Source: Clostridia bacterium (GTDB taxonomy: Bacteria > Bacillota > Clostridia > Christensenellales > Borkfalkiaceae). Taken from it: a stretch of 64,000 nt of DNA. A program made the position numbers and the translations under genes. The notes below the pieces were generated by a model. The model worked only from the letters and a program-made list of their open reading frames with translations, made no database searches and had not been told where the DNA came from. This document shows positions 18,460-28,574 of this stretch, piece by piece. The stretch covers positions 1 through 64,000 of the forward strand of contig JAFYTO010000014.1 of the NCBI GenBank assembly GCA_017558825.1, in the 5' to 3' direction. Position 1 is the stretch's first letter, and every line of letters begins with the position of its first letter.

Positions 18460-18512
18460 TACAAGACTTCGGGTGGTCCTCTTGCAAAAGTCAATGAACA
18501 CCGCGTAATTAT
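18460..18512 (+). promoter_or_regulatory. Candidate L19 leader RNA (autoregulatory), possible pseudoknot
   Basis: The short 5' leader of rplS contains GACTT (18465-18469) complementary to AAGTC (18488-18492), and GGTG (18472-18475) complementary to CACC (18499-18502). The order is interleaved, so the two helices would form an H-type pseudoknot just before the GGAGGT ribosome binding site (18513-18518). Firmicutes rplS genes are known to carry L19 leader motifs; I infer that this is one from position and pairing. A covariance search with the Rfam L19 leader model would decide. Confidence 0.5.
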
Positions 18513-18525
18513 GGAGGTATAGGTC

Positions 18526-18867
18526 ATGACAATAATTGAACAAATCAATCAAGAAAATGTTAAAGCAGAAGTTCCTGCATTTAACGTTGGCGATACTGTA
18601 AAGGTATCAGTAAAGGTTATTGAAGGCGCAAGAGAAAGAATTCAAGCATACGAAGGCGTTGTTATTGCAAAACGCGGTGGCGGCATTAGCGAAACTTTCA
18701 CTGTAAGAAGAATGAGTTTCGGCGTTGGCGTTGAAAGAACTTTCCCACTTCACTCACCAAAGGTAACAGACATTAAGGTTGTTAAGAAAGGTGCAGTTAG
18801 AAGAGCTAAACTTTACTATCTTCGTGGTCTTACAGGTAAGGCTGCAAAAATTAAAGAAATTCTTTAA
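18526..18867 (+). CDS. rplS: 50S ribosomal protein L19
   Basis: The 113-residue product matches L19: [32 protein letters not shown] segment, [15 protein letters not shown] and [18 protein letters not shown]19 lies at the 30S-50S interface. GGAGGT is 7 nt before the ATG. In most Firmicutes it follows trmD directly; here it is moved downstream of four other genes with its own promoter, leader and terminator. Confidence 0.97.
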   Translation: MTIIEQINQENVKAEVPAFNVGDTVKVSVKVIEGARERIQAYEGVVIAKRGGGISETFTVRRMSFGVGVERTFPLHSPKVTDIKVVKKGAVRRAKLYYLRGLTGKAAKIKEIL

Positions 18868-18882
18868 TAGTCTAAAAAATTT

Positions 18883-18912
18883 AAACGGTACAATGTACCG
18901 TTTATTTTTTTT
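18883..18912 (+). terminator. Rho-independent terminator of rplS
   Basis: AAACGGTAC (18883-18891) pairs perfectly with GTACCGTTT (18895-18903) around AAT, followed by a T-rich run. Confidence 0.92.
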
Positions 18913-18943
18913 GTAAAAATTGCTTTTTAATAAATGTTTGCGC

Positions 18944-18972
18944 TTGTATTTTTTATTTTTTTATTGTATAAT
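18944..18972 (+). promoter_or_regulatory. Promoter of lepA-hemW-dnaE
   Basis: TTGTAT (18944-18949) and TATAAT (18967-18972) with a 17-bp spacer. Confidence 0.75.
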
Positions 18973-19001
18973 AAAAACTATAAAATTATAATAGGGAAAA
19001 T

Positions 19002-20816
19002 ATGTCATCAACAGTAAAACAAAACATTCGTAATTTTTGCATAATAGCTCATATAGACCACGGAAAATCTACTCTTGCAGACAGGCTTATAGAAATGACT
19101 GGTCAAGTAAGCGAAAGAGATATGGAAGAACAACTTTTAGACTCTATGGATTTAGAGCGTGAAAGGGGTATTACCATTAAACTTACGCCTGTTAGAATGC
19201 TTTATAAGGCAAAAGACGGTAACGAATATATTTTCAACTTAATAGATACGCCAGGCCACGTTGACTTTACTTATGAGGTTTCACGCAGTTTAAGGGCGTG
19301 TGAAGGAGCAATTTTAATTGTTGACGCATCTCAAGGCATACAAGCTCAAACGCTTGCAAACGTTTATTTAGCACTTGACAACAACTTGGAAATTATGCCG
19401 GTTATAAATAAAATAGACCTTCCTTCTGCAGACCCTGAAAGCGTTGCTAAAGAGATTGAAGACGTTATTGGGTTAGACGGTTCTAACGCGCCTAAAATTT
19501 CAGCTAAAACAGGTATTAACATTGAAGAGGTTTTAGAAAGAATTGTAACAGATATTCCTGCGCCTAAAGGAGATGAAAACGCTCCGCTTAAAGCGCTTAT
19601 ATTTGACAGTTACTATGATAATTTTAAAGGCGTTATTTTATTTGTTAGGGTGGCTGACGGTTCGGTTAAAGAGGGAACTAAAATCAAAACTTTTATGTCC
19701 GACAAGGTTTTTGAGGTTGTAGAAGTTGGTACGTTTAACCCTGAATTAAGAACAAAACCATCACTTGATGCTGGAGAGGTAGGCTATATTGCAGCCTCAA
19801 TAAAATCTATTTCAGATATTGAAGTAGGCGACACGCTTTTTGACGTTGAAAATCCTGTTGACGCTCCGTTTGACGGCTATAAAAAGGCTCAACCAGTTGT
19901 GTTTAGCGGTATATATCCGCTTGACGGTTCTAAGTTTATTGACCTTAAAGAAGCGCTTTTAAAATTAAAATTAAATGATGCCTCATTAACTTTTGAGCCA
20001 GACAATTCTACGGCTTTAGGCTTTGGTTTTAGATGTGGCTTTTTAGGTTTATTGCACATGGAAATAATACAAGAAAGACTTGAAAGAGAGTTTGGTCTTG
20101 ATATTATTACAACTGCTCCCTCGGTTTCATATATCGTTCATAAAACAGACGGAACGGTTTTAACTATTGAAAATCCAACAAAACTTCCGCCTGTAGTAGA
20201 AATAGACTATATGGAAGAGCCTGTTATTAAAGCAAACATTTATTCTCCACCTGAATACGTTGGCGCAATAATGGAACTTTGCCAAGAAAAGCGTTGCGTG
20301 TTTGAGGATATGGTGTATATTGATAGTAAGCGCGTAAAACTTAATTATACTTTACCGCTTAACGAAATAGTGTTTGACTTCTTTGACGGTTTAAAATCAA
20401 GAACTCGCGGTTACGCTTCGTTTGACTACGATATTAGCGGTTATAAGCGCAGTGACCTTGTTAAGCTTGATATTTTACTTAACGGCGATATGTGTGACGC
20501 GCTCTCTATAATAGTTCATAAGGAAAAAGCTTATGCTCGCGGTAGAGCAATGGCTGAAAGGCTTAAAGACGTTATTCCACGCCAAATGTTTGAAATTCCT
20601 ATTCAAGCAGCGGTAGGTGGTAAGATTATTGCTAGAGAAACTGTAAAGGCTCTTCGTAAAGACGTTTTGGCTAAGTGTTACGGCGGTGATATTACTCGCA
20701 AAAAGAAGCTTTTAGAAAAACAAAAAGAAGGTAAAAAGAAGATGCGTAAACTCGGCTCGGTAGAAATTCCAAGCGAAGCGTTTATGTCAATTTTAAAAAT
20801 AGATTCAGATAATTAG
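19002..20816 (+). CDS. lepA: Elongation factor 4 (LepA)
   Basis: LepA is a ribosome-associated translational GTPase that back-translocates stalled ribosomes or helps initiation and 30S biogenesis. The 604-residue protein contains [14 protein letters not shown] (G1), RGITIK (G2), DTPGHVDF (G3) and NKIDLP (G4), then EF-G-like domains and the LepA-specific C-terminal domain with [18 protein letters not shown]. Length is standard. AGGGA precedes the ATG. It is 7 bp upstream of hemW, as in many Firmicutes. Confidence 0.97.
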   Translation: MSSTVKQNIRNFCIIAHIDHGKSTLADRLIEMTGQVSERDMEEQLLDSMDLERERGITIKLTPVRMLYKAKDGNEYIFNLIDTPGHVDFTYEVSRSLRACEGAILIVDASQGIQAQTLANVYLALDNNLEIMPVINKIDLPSADPESVAKEIEDVIGLDGSNAPKISAKTGINIEEVLERIVTDIPAPKGDENAPLKALIFDSYYDNFKGVILFVRVADGSVKEGTKIKTFMSDKVFEVVEVGTFNPELRTKPSLDAGEVGYIAASIKSISDIEVGDTLFDVENPVDAPFDGYKKAQPVVFSGIYPLDGSKFIDLKEALLKLKLNDASLTFEPDNSTALGFGFRCGFLGLLHMEIIQERLEREFGLDIITTAPSVSYIVHKTDGTVLTIENPTKLPPVVEIDYMEEPVIKANIYSPPEYVGAIMELCQEKRCVFEDMVYIDSKRVKLNYTLPLNEIVFDFFDGLKSRTRGYASFDYDISGYKRSDLVKLDILLNGDMCDALSIIVHKEKAYARGRAMAERLKDVIPRQMFEIPIQAAVGGKIIARETVKALRKDVLAKCYGGDITRKKKLLEKQKEGKKKMRKLGSVEIPSEAFMSILKIDSDN

Positions 20817-20823
20817 GAGATTT

Positions 20824-21939
20824 ATGGCAGGGTTATATATTCACGTTCCGTTTTGCAAAAGTAAATGCACTTATTGCGATTTTTGCTCGTATCCAAGCGA
20901 AATTCAAAAGGCGGAATTATACTTTGCGTGCTTATATAAAGAATTAAAACATAGGGCGCAACAGTTAAAAGGCAAAGTTATAAAAACCATTTATTTTGGT
21001 GGCGGAACGCCAAGTTTTGTTGAGCCTAAATATATTTATGGAGCTTTAAAACAAATATATACTTGCTTTAATGTGTCTAAAGAAGCGGAAATCACTTTAG
21101 AAGTTAACCCTGGAACTATTGATGAAAGTAAGTTAAAAGTTTATAAAAACGCAGGTATAAATAGGTTTTCAATAGGTTTACAGTCTGCAAATAGTGAAAC
21201 GCTTAGAATTGTAAATCGCATACACAACGTTGAAGATTTTAAAAATGCAGTAACGCTACTTAAAGGCTTTAACTTGTCTATTGACGTTATGATAGGGCTT
21301 CCCGGCGAAACGCAAGAAGACGTAATTAACAGTTTAGAACTTGCAACTTCGTTTAGCAGTGTAAAACATATATCGCTTTACGCGTTAAAGGCCGAAGAGG
21401 GAACGCCTATGTTTACAAAATATTTAAACGGCGAACTTTTAAGCGATGATGAGGTTGCTTCAATTTACGAGGCTAGTTGCAAATATTTAAGCCAAAAAGG
21501 CTTTAATCGCTATGAAGTTTCAAACTTTTGTAAAGAAGGTTTTCATTCAAGGCACAACCTAAATTATTGGAAGCGAGGCGAATATTTAGGCGTTGGCGTT
21601 GGTGCGTCTTCATTTTTAGATGGCAAGCGTTTTACCAATACTGAAAGTATTGATGAGTATACCAAGTGTTTACTATCTAATAAGTTTGCAGAAGTGTTCA
21701 TTGAAGAAGTTAATTTGGAGGATGCTAAAGGCGAGTATGCAATGCTTGCGTTAAGAACGTCTTTTGGTATAAACTTTAATGAATATAAAAAAGAATTTGA
21801 AAGTGATTTTTTAGTGGATTTTAGCGAGCCTATTAAAAAGAATAGAGCGTATTTGGATATTAGTGAAAGCACTATTAAAATAAAAGATGAATACTTGTAC
21901 GTTCAAAATAGTATTTTAGTGGATTTTATTAATTTTTAA
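20824..21939 (+). CDS. hemW: Radical SAM protein HemW
   Basis: The 371-residue protein carries the radical-SAM cluster CKSKCTYC (Cys11, 15, 18), the GGGTPSF motif near 58 and the IDVMIGLPGETQ segment of the HemN/HemW family. HemW is a haem-binding chaperone-like member; it lacks true coproporphyrinogen dehydrogenase activity in characterised cases. No other haem gene is in the window. TAGGAGA is the SD. Confidence 0.93.
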   Translation: MAGLYIHVPFCKSKCTYCDFCSYPSEIQKAELYFACLYKELKHRAQQLKGKVIKTIYFGGGTPSFVEPKYIYGALKQIYTCFNVSKEAEITLEVNPGTIDESKLKVYKNAGINRFSIGLQSANSETLRIVNRIHNVEDFKNAVTLLKGFNLSIDVMIGLPGETQEDVINSLELATSFSSVKHISLYALKAEEGTPMFTKYLNGELLSDDEVASIYEASCKYLSQKGFNRYEVSNFCKEGFHSRHNLNYWKRGEYLGVGVGASSFLDGKRFTNTESIDEYTKCLLSNKFAEVFIEEVNLEDAKGEYAMLALRTSFGINFNEYKKEFESDFLVDFSEPIKKNRAYLDISESTIKIKDEYLYVQNSILVDFINF

Positions 21940-21955
21940 TTAGAGTAAGGAAATT

Positions 21956-24900
21956 ATGAAAGAATTCGTGCATTTGCATTTACACACCGAATATTCCATG
22001 CTAGATGGAATGGCTCAAATTTCAAAGGTGGTAAAAAGAGCAAAACAACTTAATATGCCAGCAATTGCAATGACAGACCACGGTAATATGTACGGCGCGG
22101 TTGCCTTTTATAACGAGTGCAAAAAGCAAGGCGTTAAGCCTATTATTGGCACGGAATTTTACGTTTGTGATGATTTAACTATAAAGGGCAAGTTAAAAAC
22201 TAACGATGACGAAGGTTATAGCGATAGGCGACACTTAGTTTTAATAGCTAAAAACGAACAGGGTTATAAAAGCTTATGCAAATTAAATTCTATAGCTTTT
22301 AGAGACGGTTTTTATTATAAACCAAGAATTGACCTTAAAACGCTTAAAGAATATAGTGACGGTTTAATTTGTTTATCAGCTTGCTTAGGTGGCGATATTC
22401 CTCAAGCAATATTAATGCGTGATTTTAATAAGGCTGAAAATCTTGTAAAATTCTTTAAAGAAACTTTCAACGATGACTTCTATTTAGAAATTCAAAATCA
22501 CGGGCTTGATGAACAAGCAATTGTTAACGCTCAACTCAGAGTGTACGCAAAGCAATTTGGCGTAAAATTAGTTGCTACTAATGACGTTCACTACGTTGAC
22601 AAGCAAGACGCTGAAACGCAAGACGTTTTAATGTGCGTTCAAACCGGTAAAAATATAGATACTCCTAACCGTATGAAAATGCCGTGCGATGAGTTCTATT
22701 TAAAAAATTATGAAGAAATGCTTTCAGCTTTTCCTAACGATGAAGAAGCGCTTGAAACAACGCTTGAAATTGCTGAAAAGTGTAATTTTAACTTTGAATT
22801 TGGCAAGTACAAATTCCCACACTACGTTCCAGAAGATGGCTCTACTCCCGTTGAATATATTCGCAAACTTATAGATAAAGGTGTTTTAGAAAAGTACGGC
22901 GAGGAAACCAAAGAAATTCGCGATAGAATTGAAATGGAGCTTGCCGTAATTGAAAAACAAGGTTTTATAGAGTATTATTTAATAGTTTGGGACTATATTA
23001 ATGCGGCACGCAATATGGGCATTTCCGTAGGACCTGGCCGTGGTAGCGGTGCTGGTTCAATAGTTGCATACTTGATAAACATAACAGATATTGACCCGCT
23101 TAAATATGACCTTTACTTTGAAAGATTTTTAAATAGTGAAAGAGTTTCTGCTCCCGACTTTGATATAGACTTTGAAGATACGCGCCGTCAAGAAGTTATT
23201 GACTACGTTCGTGACAAGTACGGATTTAATACGGTGGCTAAAATTGTTACCTTTGGCACTATGGCTGCAAAGAACGCTATTAAAGACGTTGGTAGGGTGT
23301 TAAACGTTCCTCTTAACGATTTAAACCGTTTAACAAAAGCAATTCCTAGTAAAGTTGCTAAAAAGGGTAAAATGCTTGATATTGGCAGACCAAACATTCT
23401 TCAAAAAGTGTTCGGTTTTTACTCTCCAAGCGAAAAAGAATTAAAAGACGGCATAACGGATTATTCCGTTCCTGAGCTCGTTGAAATGTATAACGATAAT
23501 TTAGAAATTAAAAAAGTTGTTGACATTGCAATGAAGCTTGAAGATATGCCACGTCAGCCAGGTACGCACGCTTGTGGCGTTATAATTGGTGCAGATATAC
23601 TTGATAGGCATATGCCTCTTTCGCGTAACGGCGATGATATTACAACGCAATACACGGGAACGGAACTTGAAAGTCTAGGCTTTTTAAAAATGGACTTTTT
23701 AGGGCTTCGAAACCTTAGCGATATTAAGAACTGTATTGACCTTGTTAAAGACAATTATGATAAAGACGTTGTTTTTGATAGAAATCATTACGATGATGAA
23801 AAGGTTTACGAACTTATTTCATCTGGCAATACTACTGCAATATTCCAAATAGAATCTTCTGGTTTTAAAAGTTTCTTATCTAAACTTAAGCCAAACTGTC
23901 TTGAAGATATCGTGGCGGCGGTGTCGCTTTACCGCCCAGGGCCTATGGATTCTATTCCTCGCTTTATTCAAAACAAGCATAACCCTGAAAAAATTAAATA
24001 TTTACATCCACTTTTAGAGCCTATTTTAAAGCAAACGTACGGTTGTATAGTGTATCAAGAACAAGTTATGAGAATAGTTCAAGATTTGGCTGGCTACACC
24101 TTAGGTCAAGCCGATATGGTTAGACGTATGATGGGCAAGAAAAAAGTTGCTGAAATGGAAAAGGAAGTTGAAACCTTTATAAACGGCAAGCCCGAAACAG
24201 TTGATAAATACGGCAAAGTGAACAAGGCGATTGACGGTTGTGTTAAGCGTGGTGTTAGCGAAGATATTGCACGCAAGATTTGGGATGAAATGAAAGACTT
24301 TGCTAAATACGCATTTAACAAGTCGCACGCGGCGGCATATTCTGTTGTAACGTATCAAACGGCGTTTTTAAAATGTTTTTATAAGCCTGAATTTTTAGCA
24401 TCGGTTTTAAATAACCGCATTGATAAAATTGAAGAAATAACTAACTACGCAACGTATGCAAAAGAAGAAAAAATTGCAATTTTGCCACCGGACATTAACG
24501 AAAGTAAAACTATGTTTTCTGTTAAGGACGGTAAAATTAGGTTTGGCTTAGCAGGCATTAAAAACGTTGGCATAAACGTTATTGATGAAATTATTGAAGA
24601 AAGAGAAAAGAACGGCAAGTTCACTAGTTTAGAAGATTTTGCCCTTCGTTGCGCTAAAAGTTTAAATAAGCGCGTTGTTGAAGCATTAATATATTCAGGC
24701 GCATTTGACTGTTTTAACATTTATAGAAGTAGGTTAATTGGCGCTTACGAAGAAGTTTTAGATAGTGCTACACGCATAACTAAACAGCAAGATGACGCTC
24801 AAATTTCTATGTTTGGTGAAAGTGAAAACGGTTTTGGAATTGAAGAAAAAATAATTGCAAAATATCCAAACGTTGACGAGTACGATGAAAAGACCAAATA

Positions 24901-25549
24901 TCAATTTGAAAAATATTATTTGGGAATTTACGTTACAGGTCATCCGCTTGAAAATTATAAAAACGAACTTAAAAAGTTTATGTTCTCAACGGCGCTTTTC
25001 TTAAATAAGGAAATCAATGAAAACGATGAAGAAGTCTATTTAGACGTAACTGACGGTATGAGCCTTTCTTTCGGTGGAATGATAACGTCTATTAAAAAGA
25101 TTGTTACCAAAAACGGTGATACAATGTGCGCGCTTAACGTGGAAGACTTGTTTGGCTCGGTAGAGTGTACGCTTTTCCCAAGGGCGTATGAAAAGTTTAA
25201 AAACGTTGTAGAAGAAGATGCTATTGTTAGAATAGACGGTAAGCTTCAACTTCGCGATGATAAGCCGCCTTCAATCATAATAGAAAAAATTGAACCGCTT
25301 GTTTTGGCAACGTCTCAAACTAAACAAGAGGATGTAGAAAAGAAGCAGGAATTTTTAGGAATAAACGCCTCAAAACTTGACGATTTAGACGAGCTTTTTG
25401 AAATTTTACTTGCTTATCCTGGCGATATTCAAGTTTACGTTAAAAAAGACGGCAAAAAGTTTAAAGTGGACGCAAAAGTTAGAAACTGCAAAGGTTTACT
25501 AACGGAACTTTTATCTTTAGTTGAAGAACAAGATATAATCTTTTTTTAA
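21956..25549 (+). CDS. dnaE: DNA polymerase III alpha subunit DnaE
   Basis: A 1197-residue C-family polymerase. The PHP domain is at the N-terminus (HLHLHTEYSMLDG, then MTDHGNMYG). The palm domain shows GPGRGSGAGSIVAY near 360 and the catalytic Asp pair in PDFDIDFED near 400. The helix-hairpin-helix and OB-fold regions follow; the OB part (GGMITSIKKIVTKNGD) is near 1040. No 3'-5' exonuclease insertion is present, so this is DnaE rather than PolC. AAGG lies before the ATG. Confidence 0.96.
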   Translation: MKEFVHLHLHTEYSMLDGMAQISKVVKRAKQLNMPAIAMTDHGNMYGAVAFYNECKKQGVKPIIGTEFYVCDDLTIKGKLKTNDDEGYSDRRHLVLIAKNEQGYKSLCKLNSIAFRDGFYYKPRIDLKTLKEYSDGLICLSACLGGDIPQAILMRDFNKAENLVKFFKETFNDDFYLEIQNHGLDEQAIVNAQLRVYAKQFGVKLVATNDVHYVDKQDAETQDVLMCVQTGKNIDTPNRMKMPCDEFYLKNYEEMLSAFPNDEEALETTLEIAEKCNFNFEFGKYKFPHYVPEDGSTPVEYIRKLIDKGVLEKYGEETKEIRDRIEMELAVIEKQGFIEYYLIVWDYINAARNMGISVGPGRGSGAGSIVAYLINITDIDPLKYDLYFERFLNSERVSAPDFDIDFEDTRRQEVIDYVRDKYGFNTVAKIVTFGTMAAKNAIKDVGRVLNVPLNDLNRLTKAIPSKVAKKGKMLDIGRPNILQKVFGFYSPSEKELKDGITDYSVPELVEMYNDNLEIKKVVDIAMKLEDMPRQPGTHACGVIIGADILDRHMPLSRNGDDITTQYTGTELESLGFLKMDFLGLRNLSDIKNCIDLVKDNYDKDVVFDRNHYDDEKVYELISSGNTTAIFQIESSGFKSFLSKLKPNCLEDIVAAVSLYRPGPMDSIPRFIQNKHNPEKIKYLHPLLEPILKQTYGCIVYQEQVMRIVQDLAGYTLGQADMVRRMMGKKKVAEMEKEVETFINGKPETVDKYGKVNKAIDGCVKRGVSEDIARKIWDEMKDFAKYAFNKSHAAAYSVVTYQTAFLKCFYKPEFLASVLNNRIDKIEEITNYATYAKEEKIAILPPDINESKTMFSVKDGKIRFGLAGIKNVGINVIDEIIEEREKNGKFTSLEDFALRCAKSLNKRVVEALIYSGAFDCFNIYRSRLIGAYEEVLDSATRITKQQDDAQISMFGESENGFGIEEKIIAKYPNVDEYDEKTKYQFEKYYLGIYVTGHPLENYKNELKKFMFSTALFLNKEINENDEEVYLDVTDGMSLSFGGMITSIKKIVTKNGDTMCALNVEDLFGSVECTLFPRAYEKFKNVVEEDAIVRIDGKLQLRDDKPPSIIIEKIEPLVLATSQTKQEDVEKKQEFLGINASKLDDLDELFEILLAYPGDIQVYVKKDGKKFKVDAKVRNCKGLLTELLSLVEEQDIIFF

Positions 25550-25595
25550 AAAATAAAAACTAATATATTTAACATAATATTATAAAGGAGAACAA

Positions 25596-26558
25596 ATGAA
25601 TAAAATAGCAATTATTACTAGTGGCGGCGATGCTCCAGGAATGAACGCAGCTTTAAGAGCGTGCGTAAGATATGCGATAGATAGCGGGTTTGAAGTTTAC
25701 GGTAGTGAACGTGGTTATGCAGGTTTGGTTGACGGCTCAATCGTTAAATTAGATTCACGTTCTGTATCTAATATATTACACCGTGGCGGTACTGTTTTAA
25801 AAACTGCAAGATGTCCAGAATTTAAAAACGTTGAAGTGCAAAAAATTGCAGCGGAAAATTTACGCAAATTAGGTATTGAAAACGTAATAGTGATTGGTGG
25901 TGACGGTTCGTTTAACGGCGCAAAAGCGTTATCTGACAATTTTGGTATTAGCGTTGTTGGTATTCCAGCAACTATTGATAACGACCTTGCCTATACTGAT
26001 TACACTTTAGGTTTTGATACTGCTGTTAACACTTGTTTAGTGGCAATTAACAACCTTCGTGACACTATGGGTTCACACGATAGAGCGTTTATGCTTGAAG
26101 TAATGGGTAGAAACTGTGGAGATATTGCTCTTTACGCATCAATTTGCGGTGGCGCAGAATTTTGCTTAATACCTGAAGTTCCTTACGATATCGAACAAAT
26201 TGCTTTAACAATGAAGGAAAATATTAAGAATGGTAAAGCGTCTAATATGATTATCGTAGCAGAAGGTGTTGCTGATAAAAATGAAATTGCTGCTAAAATT
26301 AAAAATATAAGTGGTATTGACGTTAAATTTACTAATTTTGGCCATATTATTCGCGGCGGCTCTCCAACTATGGCAGATAGAATGTTGGCAACGAGAATGG
26401 CAGTTAGAGCGGTTGAAGTTATTAAAGAAAAGAAGACTAATAGGGTTATTGGTATTAAAGATAATCAAATTTTTGACGCTAATATTACTGATGCACTTTC
26501 TATGCCAAGAAAGTTAAATGAAGAACTTTACAGGGTTGCAGGTATTTTAGCTAAATAG
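25596..26558 (+). CDS. pfkA: 6-phosphofructokinase
   Basis: PfkA phosphorylates fructose-6-phosphate to fructose-1,6-bisphosphate, the committed step of glycolysis. The 320-residue protein shows TSGGDAPGMNAALR, IGGDGSFNGA (Gly after GGD, as in ATP-dependent forms), and the catalytic ATIDND with Asp near 128. The usual PGTIDND is PATIDND here. Length matches bacterial PfkA. AAAGGAGAA precedes the ATG by 6 nt. Confidence 0.95.
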   Translation: MNKIAIITSGGDAPGMNAALRACVRYAIDSGFEVYGSERGYAGLVDGSIVKLDSRSVSNILHRGGTVLKTARCPEFKNVEVQKIAAENLRKLGIENVIVIGGDGSFNGAKALSDNFGISVVGIPATIDNDLAYTDYTLGFDTAVNTCLVAINNLRDTMGSHDRAFMLEVMGRNCGDIALYASICGGAEFCLIPEVPYDIEQIALTMKENIKNGKASNMIIVAEGVADKNEIAAKIKNISGIDVKFTNFGHIIRGGSPTMADRMLATRMAVRAVEVIKEKKTNRVIGIKDNQIFDANITDALSMPRKLNEELYRVAGILAK

Positions 26559-26581
26559 TTATATAACCTAGGAATTATATT

Positions 26582-27628
26582 ATGATTTGCAAAAATATTG
26601 AAATTCATAACGCTGGCGACCTTATTTATAATGAAGACGGTAGCGTTTCTTGGAGGCGCGTTCCTACCGAAGTTTTTAACGAAATGGAAATGCGCAATGC
26701 TCCTAACACCGTTCACGGTGTTTCAGGCGTTGAGTTAAGGTTTGTTATAAAAGGCGAAAGCGTCAAAATTAAAATGAGCCAAGTTAGTGAAAATCCTGCT
26801 TCTATGACGACTATGCACGTATTTAGGGGTGGTATTCAAAGCGGTTGGGAAGACCACGAAGTTAACCGTATTGTAACGGGCGAAGTTAAAGAATTTGAGT
26901 TTAAGCGTGCCGAAAATATTGAAAGGCTTAACGATATGTCTAAAAAAGCGGGCTACGACTGGGATAGTGAAGTTGTGCGCGTTATATTATACGGCGGTAG
27001 AATTAAACTTTACGACGTTATTGGTGACGTTGAACCGCCAAAAAAGAGTCAAACACCGTCTAAAACTATGCTTTGCTACGGCTCTTCTATAACGAATATG
27101 TCAAACTCGCTTGACGCGTCAAACGCGTGGGTTGCAAAAGTTGCTCATAACTTAAACGTTGATTTTATAAACAAAGGTATGGCTGGCTCTTGTGCTATGG
27201 AACCTGCAATGGCAAATTACATTGCAAGCGAAGGCGAAAAGGGTAATTGGGACTTTGCAACGCTTGAACTTGGCATTAACGTTTTAGGCTGGGAAGTTGA
27301 AAAGTTTAGAGAGCGTGCCGATAATATTATTTATCAAGTTGCCACTCGCAACCAAGATAAGCAAATTTTCGTTATATCTCCGTTCTATCACTGTGGTGAT
27401 GAGTATTGGGATGATGATAACGCTAAAATTTACCGTGTTGTTTTAAAAGAAATTGTTGAAAAATACAACTTTAAAAACGTAACGTATGTAAATGGTTTTG
27501 AAATACTTGACAAATCACTTTATATGTCTGGTGACTTTATTCACCCTAATATTTACGGCGTTCAAAAAATTGCTCAAGATATGACTAAAATTATTAGCGA
27601 AAAGTTAAATTTAAAAGTAATCAAGTAA
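26582..27628 (+). CDS. Intracellular SGNH/GDSL hydrolase family protein
   Basis: The 348-residue protein has an N-terminal beta-sandwich-like region (1-155) and a C-terminal SGNH hydrolase domain. The nucleophile motif is CYGSSIT (Ser168, replacing GDS), the block-III-like segment is LELGINVLGW, and the D-x-x-H pair is in GDFIHPN (Asp318, His321). This layout resembles carbohydrate esterases of the CE2/CE20-like type, which deacetylate glycans. It has no signal peptide, so it would act on imported oligosaccharides (inference). It follows pfkA by 23 bp and ends at a bidirectional terminator. Confidence 0.75.
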   Translation: MICKNIEIHNAGDLIYNEDGSVSWRRVPTEVFNEMEMRNAPNTVHGVSGVELRFVIKGESVKIKMSQVSENPASMTTMHVFRGGIQSGWEDHEVNRIVTGEVKEFEFKRAENIERLNDMSKKAGYDWDSEVVRVILYGGRIKLYDVIGDVEPPKKSQTPSKTMLCYGSSITNMSNSLDASNAWVAKVAHNLNVDFINKGMAGSCAMEPAMANYIASEGEKGNWDFATLELGINVLGWEVEKFRERADNIIYQVATRNQDKQIFVISPFYHCGDEYWDDDNAKIYRVVLKEIVEKYNFKNVTYVNGFEILDKSLYMSGDFIHPNIYGVQKIAQDMTKIISEKLNLKVIK

Positions 27629-27655
27629 AAAAAGCGGCTTTTAAGCCGCTTTTTT
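27627..27655. terminator. Bidirectional rho-independent terminator
   Basis: AAGCGGCTT (27632-27640) pairs with AAGCCGCTT (27643-27651), with A-run upstream and T-run downstream. It serves both the SGNH hydrolase gene and the converging dnaC gene. Confidence 0.92.
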
Positions 27656-27662
27656 AATTTTG

Positions 27663-28574
27663 TTATTTAATTCTCAAATCTTTGTTTTTAAAGGGTAGAA
27701 TAGCCGTTTTTTCGCCCGATAAGCGTGAAACTAATCTTTCATTGTACCTATCTTTAATTTCGCTTAAAGAAAGGTTTGTGGTTATTATAAAAGGTTTATT
27801 TTTGTCTAATCTATCACTAATTAAAGAAAGTAAAAATTCAACGGTAACGTTATTGTATTTTGGTTCTGTGCCAAGGTCGTCAATTACTAAAAAATCACAG
27901 CCAAGTAAAATATCGGTAATAACCGTTCTATCAACTTCGCCAAGATGCATTTTTAAAAATACGTTGTTTAATTCGGTTGCCGTTAAAAATATTGCGTTAT
28001 AGCCTTTTTGTAAAATTTCACTGTAAACGCATCTAGATAAAAAAGTTTTGCCTGTGCCAACGTTTCCTACTAAAACAAAGTTTTGTATGTTTACCTTAGG
28101 AAAGTTATTGGCGTATTTACTAAGTAGTAATTTTTGCTTTTCAATTTCTTTAGCATTTGCATCAATAAATGAGCAGTTTTGCCTTTTAGTAACGCCTAAA
28201 TACTTTAAAGATACGTCAGTAAGCCTTTTATTGTAGCACTTACATCTTTTTGAATTAACAACGCCTTTATCTTTGCAAATTTTGCATTCAATAACACTGT
28301 TAACTGCGTCAAAATAACCGCTATTTTTAATTATATTATATTTTTCAAGTTCCAAATTTTCAAGTTTAGTATTTAAACCGTTATCTTCGCTTTTACCTTC
28401 GTACTCTAATTTTGCAATTTCAAATTTTAACGAGCCTATTTCGTTTAATAGGTTGATATAATTGTTGTTTTTATTAAGCAAATTTTCGTAATATTCGTTT
28501 ATAGCGTAAATTTTTGTGGTTTTATTTATGTAAAATTCATTAACTTGTTCTATTAAAGTTTTAGATTTTATCAT
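27663..28574 (-). CDS. dnaC: DnaC/DnaI-type helicase loader ATPase
   Basis: This 303-residue AAA+ protein loads the replicative helicase DnaB. The N-terminal part holds a zinc-binding cluster, CKICKDKG...CKCYNKR near 96-115, as in Bacillus DnaI. Walker A is GNVGTGKTFLS near 172, Walker B CDFLVIDDLGTEP near 228. AAAGGA precedes the ATG on the minus strand. The gene overlaps the end of dnaD by 14 nt, so the two form a primosome operon. The partner helicase dnaB lies at 39108. Confidence 0.9.
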   Translation of the reverse strand: MIKSKTLIEQVNEFYINKTTKIYAINEYYENLLNKNNNYINLLNEIGSLKFEIAKLEYEGKSEDNGLNTKLENLELEKYNIIKNSGYFDAVNSVIECKICKDKGVVNSKRCKCYNKRLTDVSLKYLGVTKRQNCSFIDANAKEIEKQKLLLSKYANNFPKVNIQNFVLVGNVGTGKTFLSRCVYSEILQKGYNAIFLTATELNNVFLKMHLGEVDRTVITDILLGCDFLVIDDLGTEPKYNNVTVEFLLSLISDRLDKNKPFIITTNLSLSEIKDRYNERLVSRLSGEKTAILPFKNKDLRIK

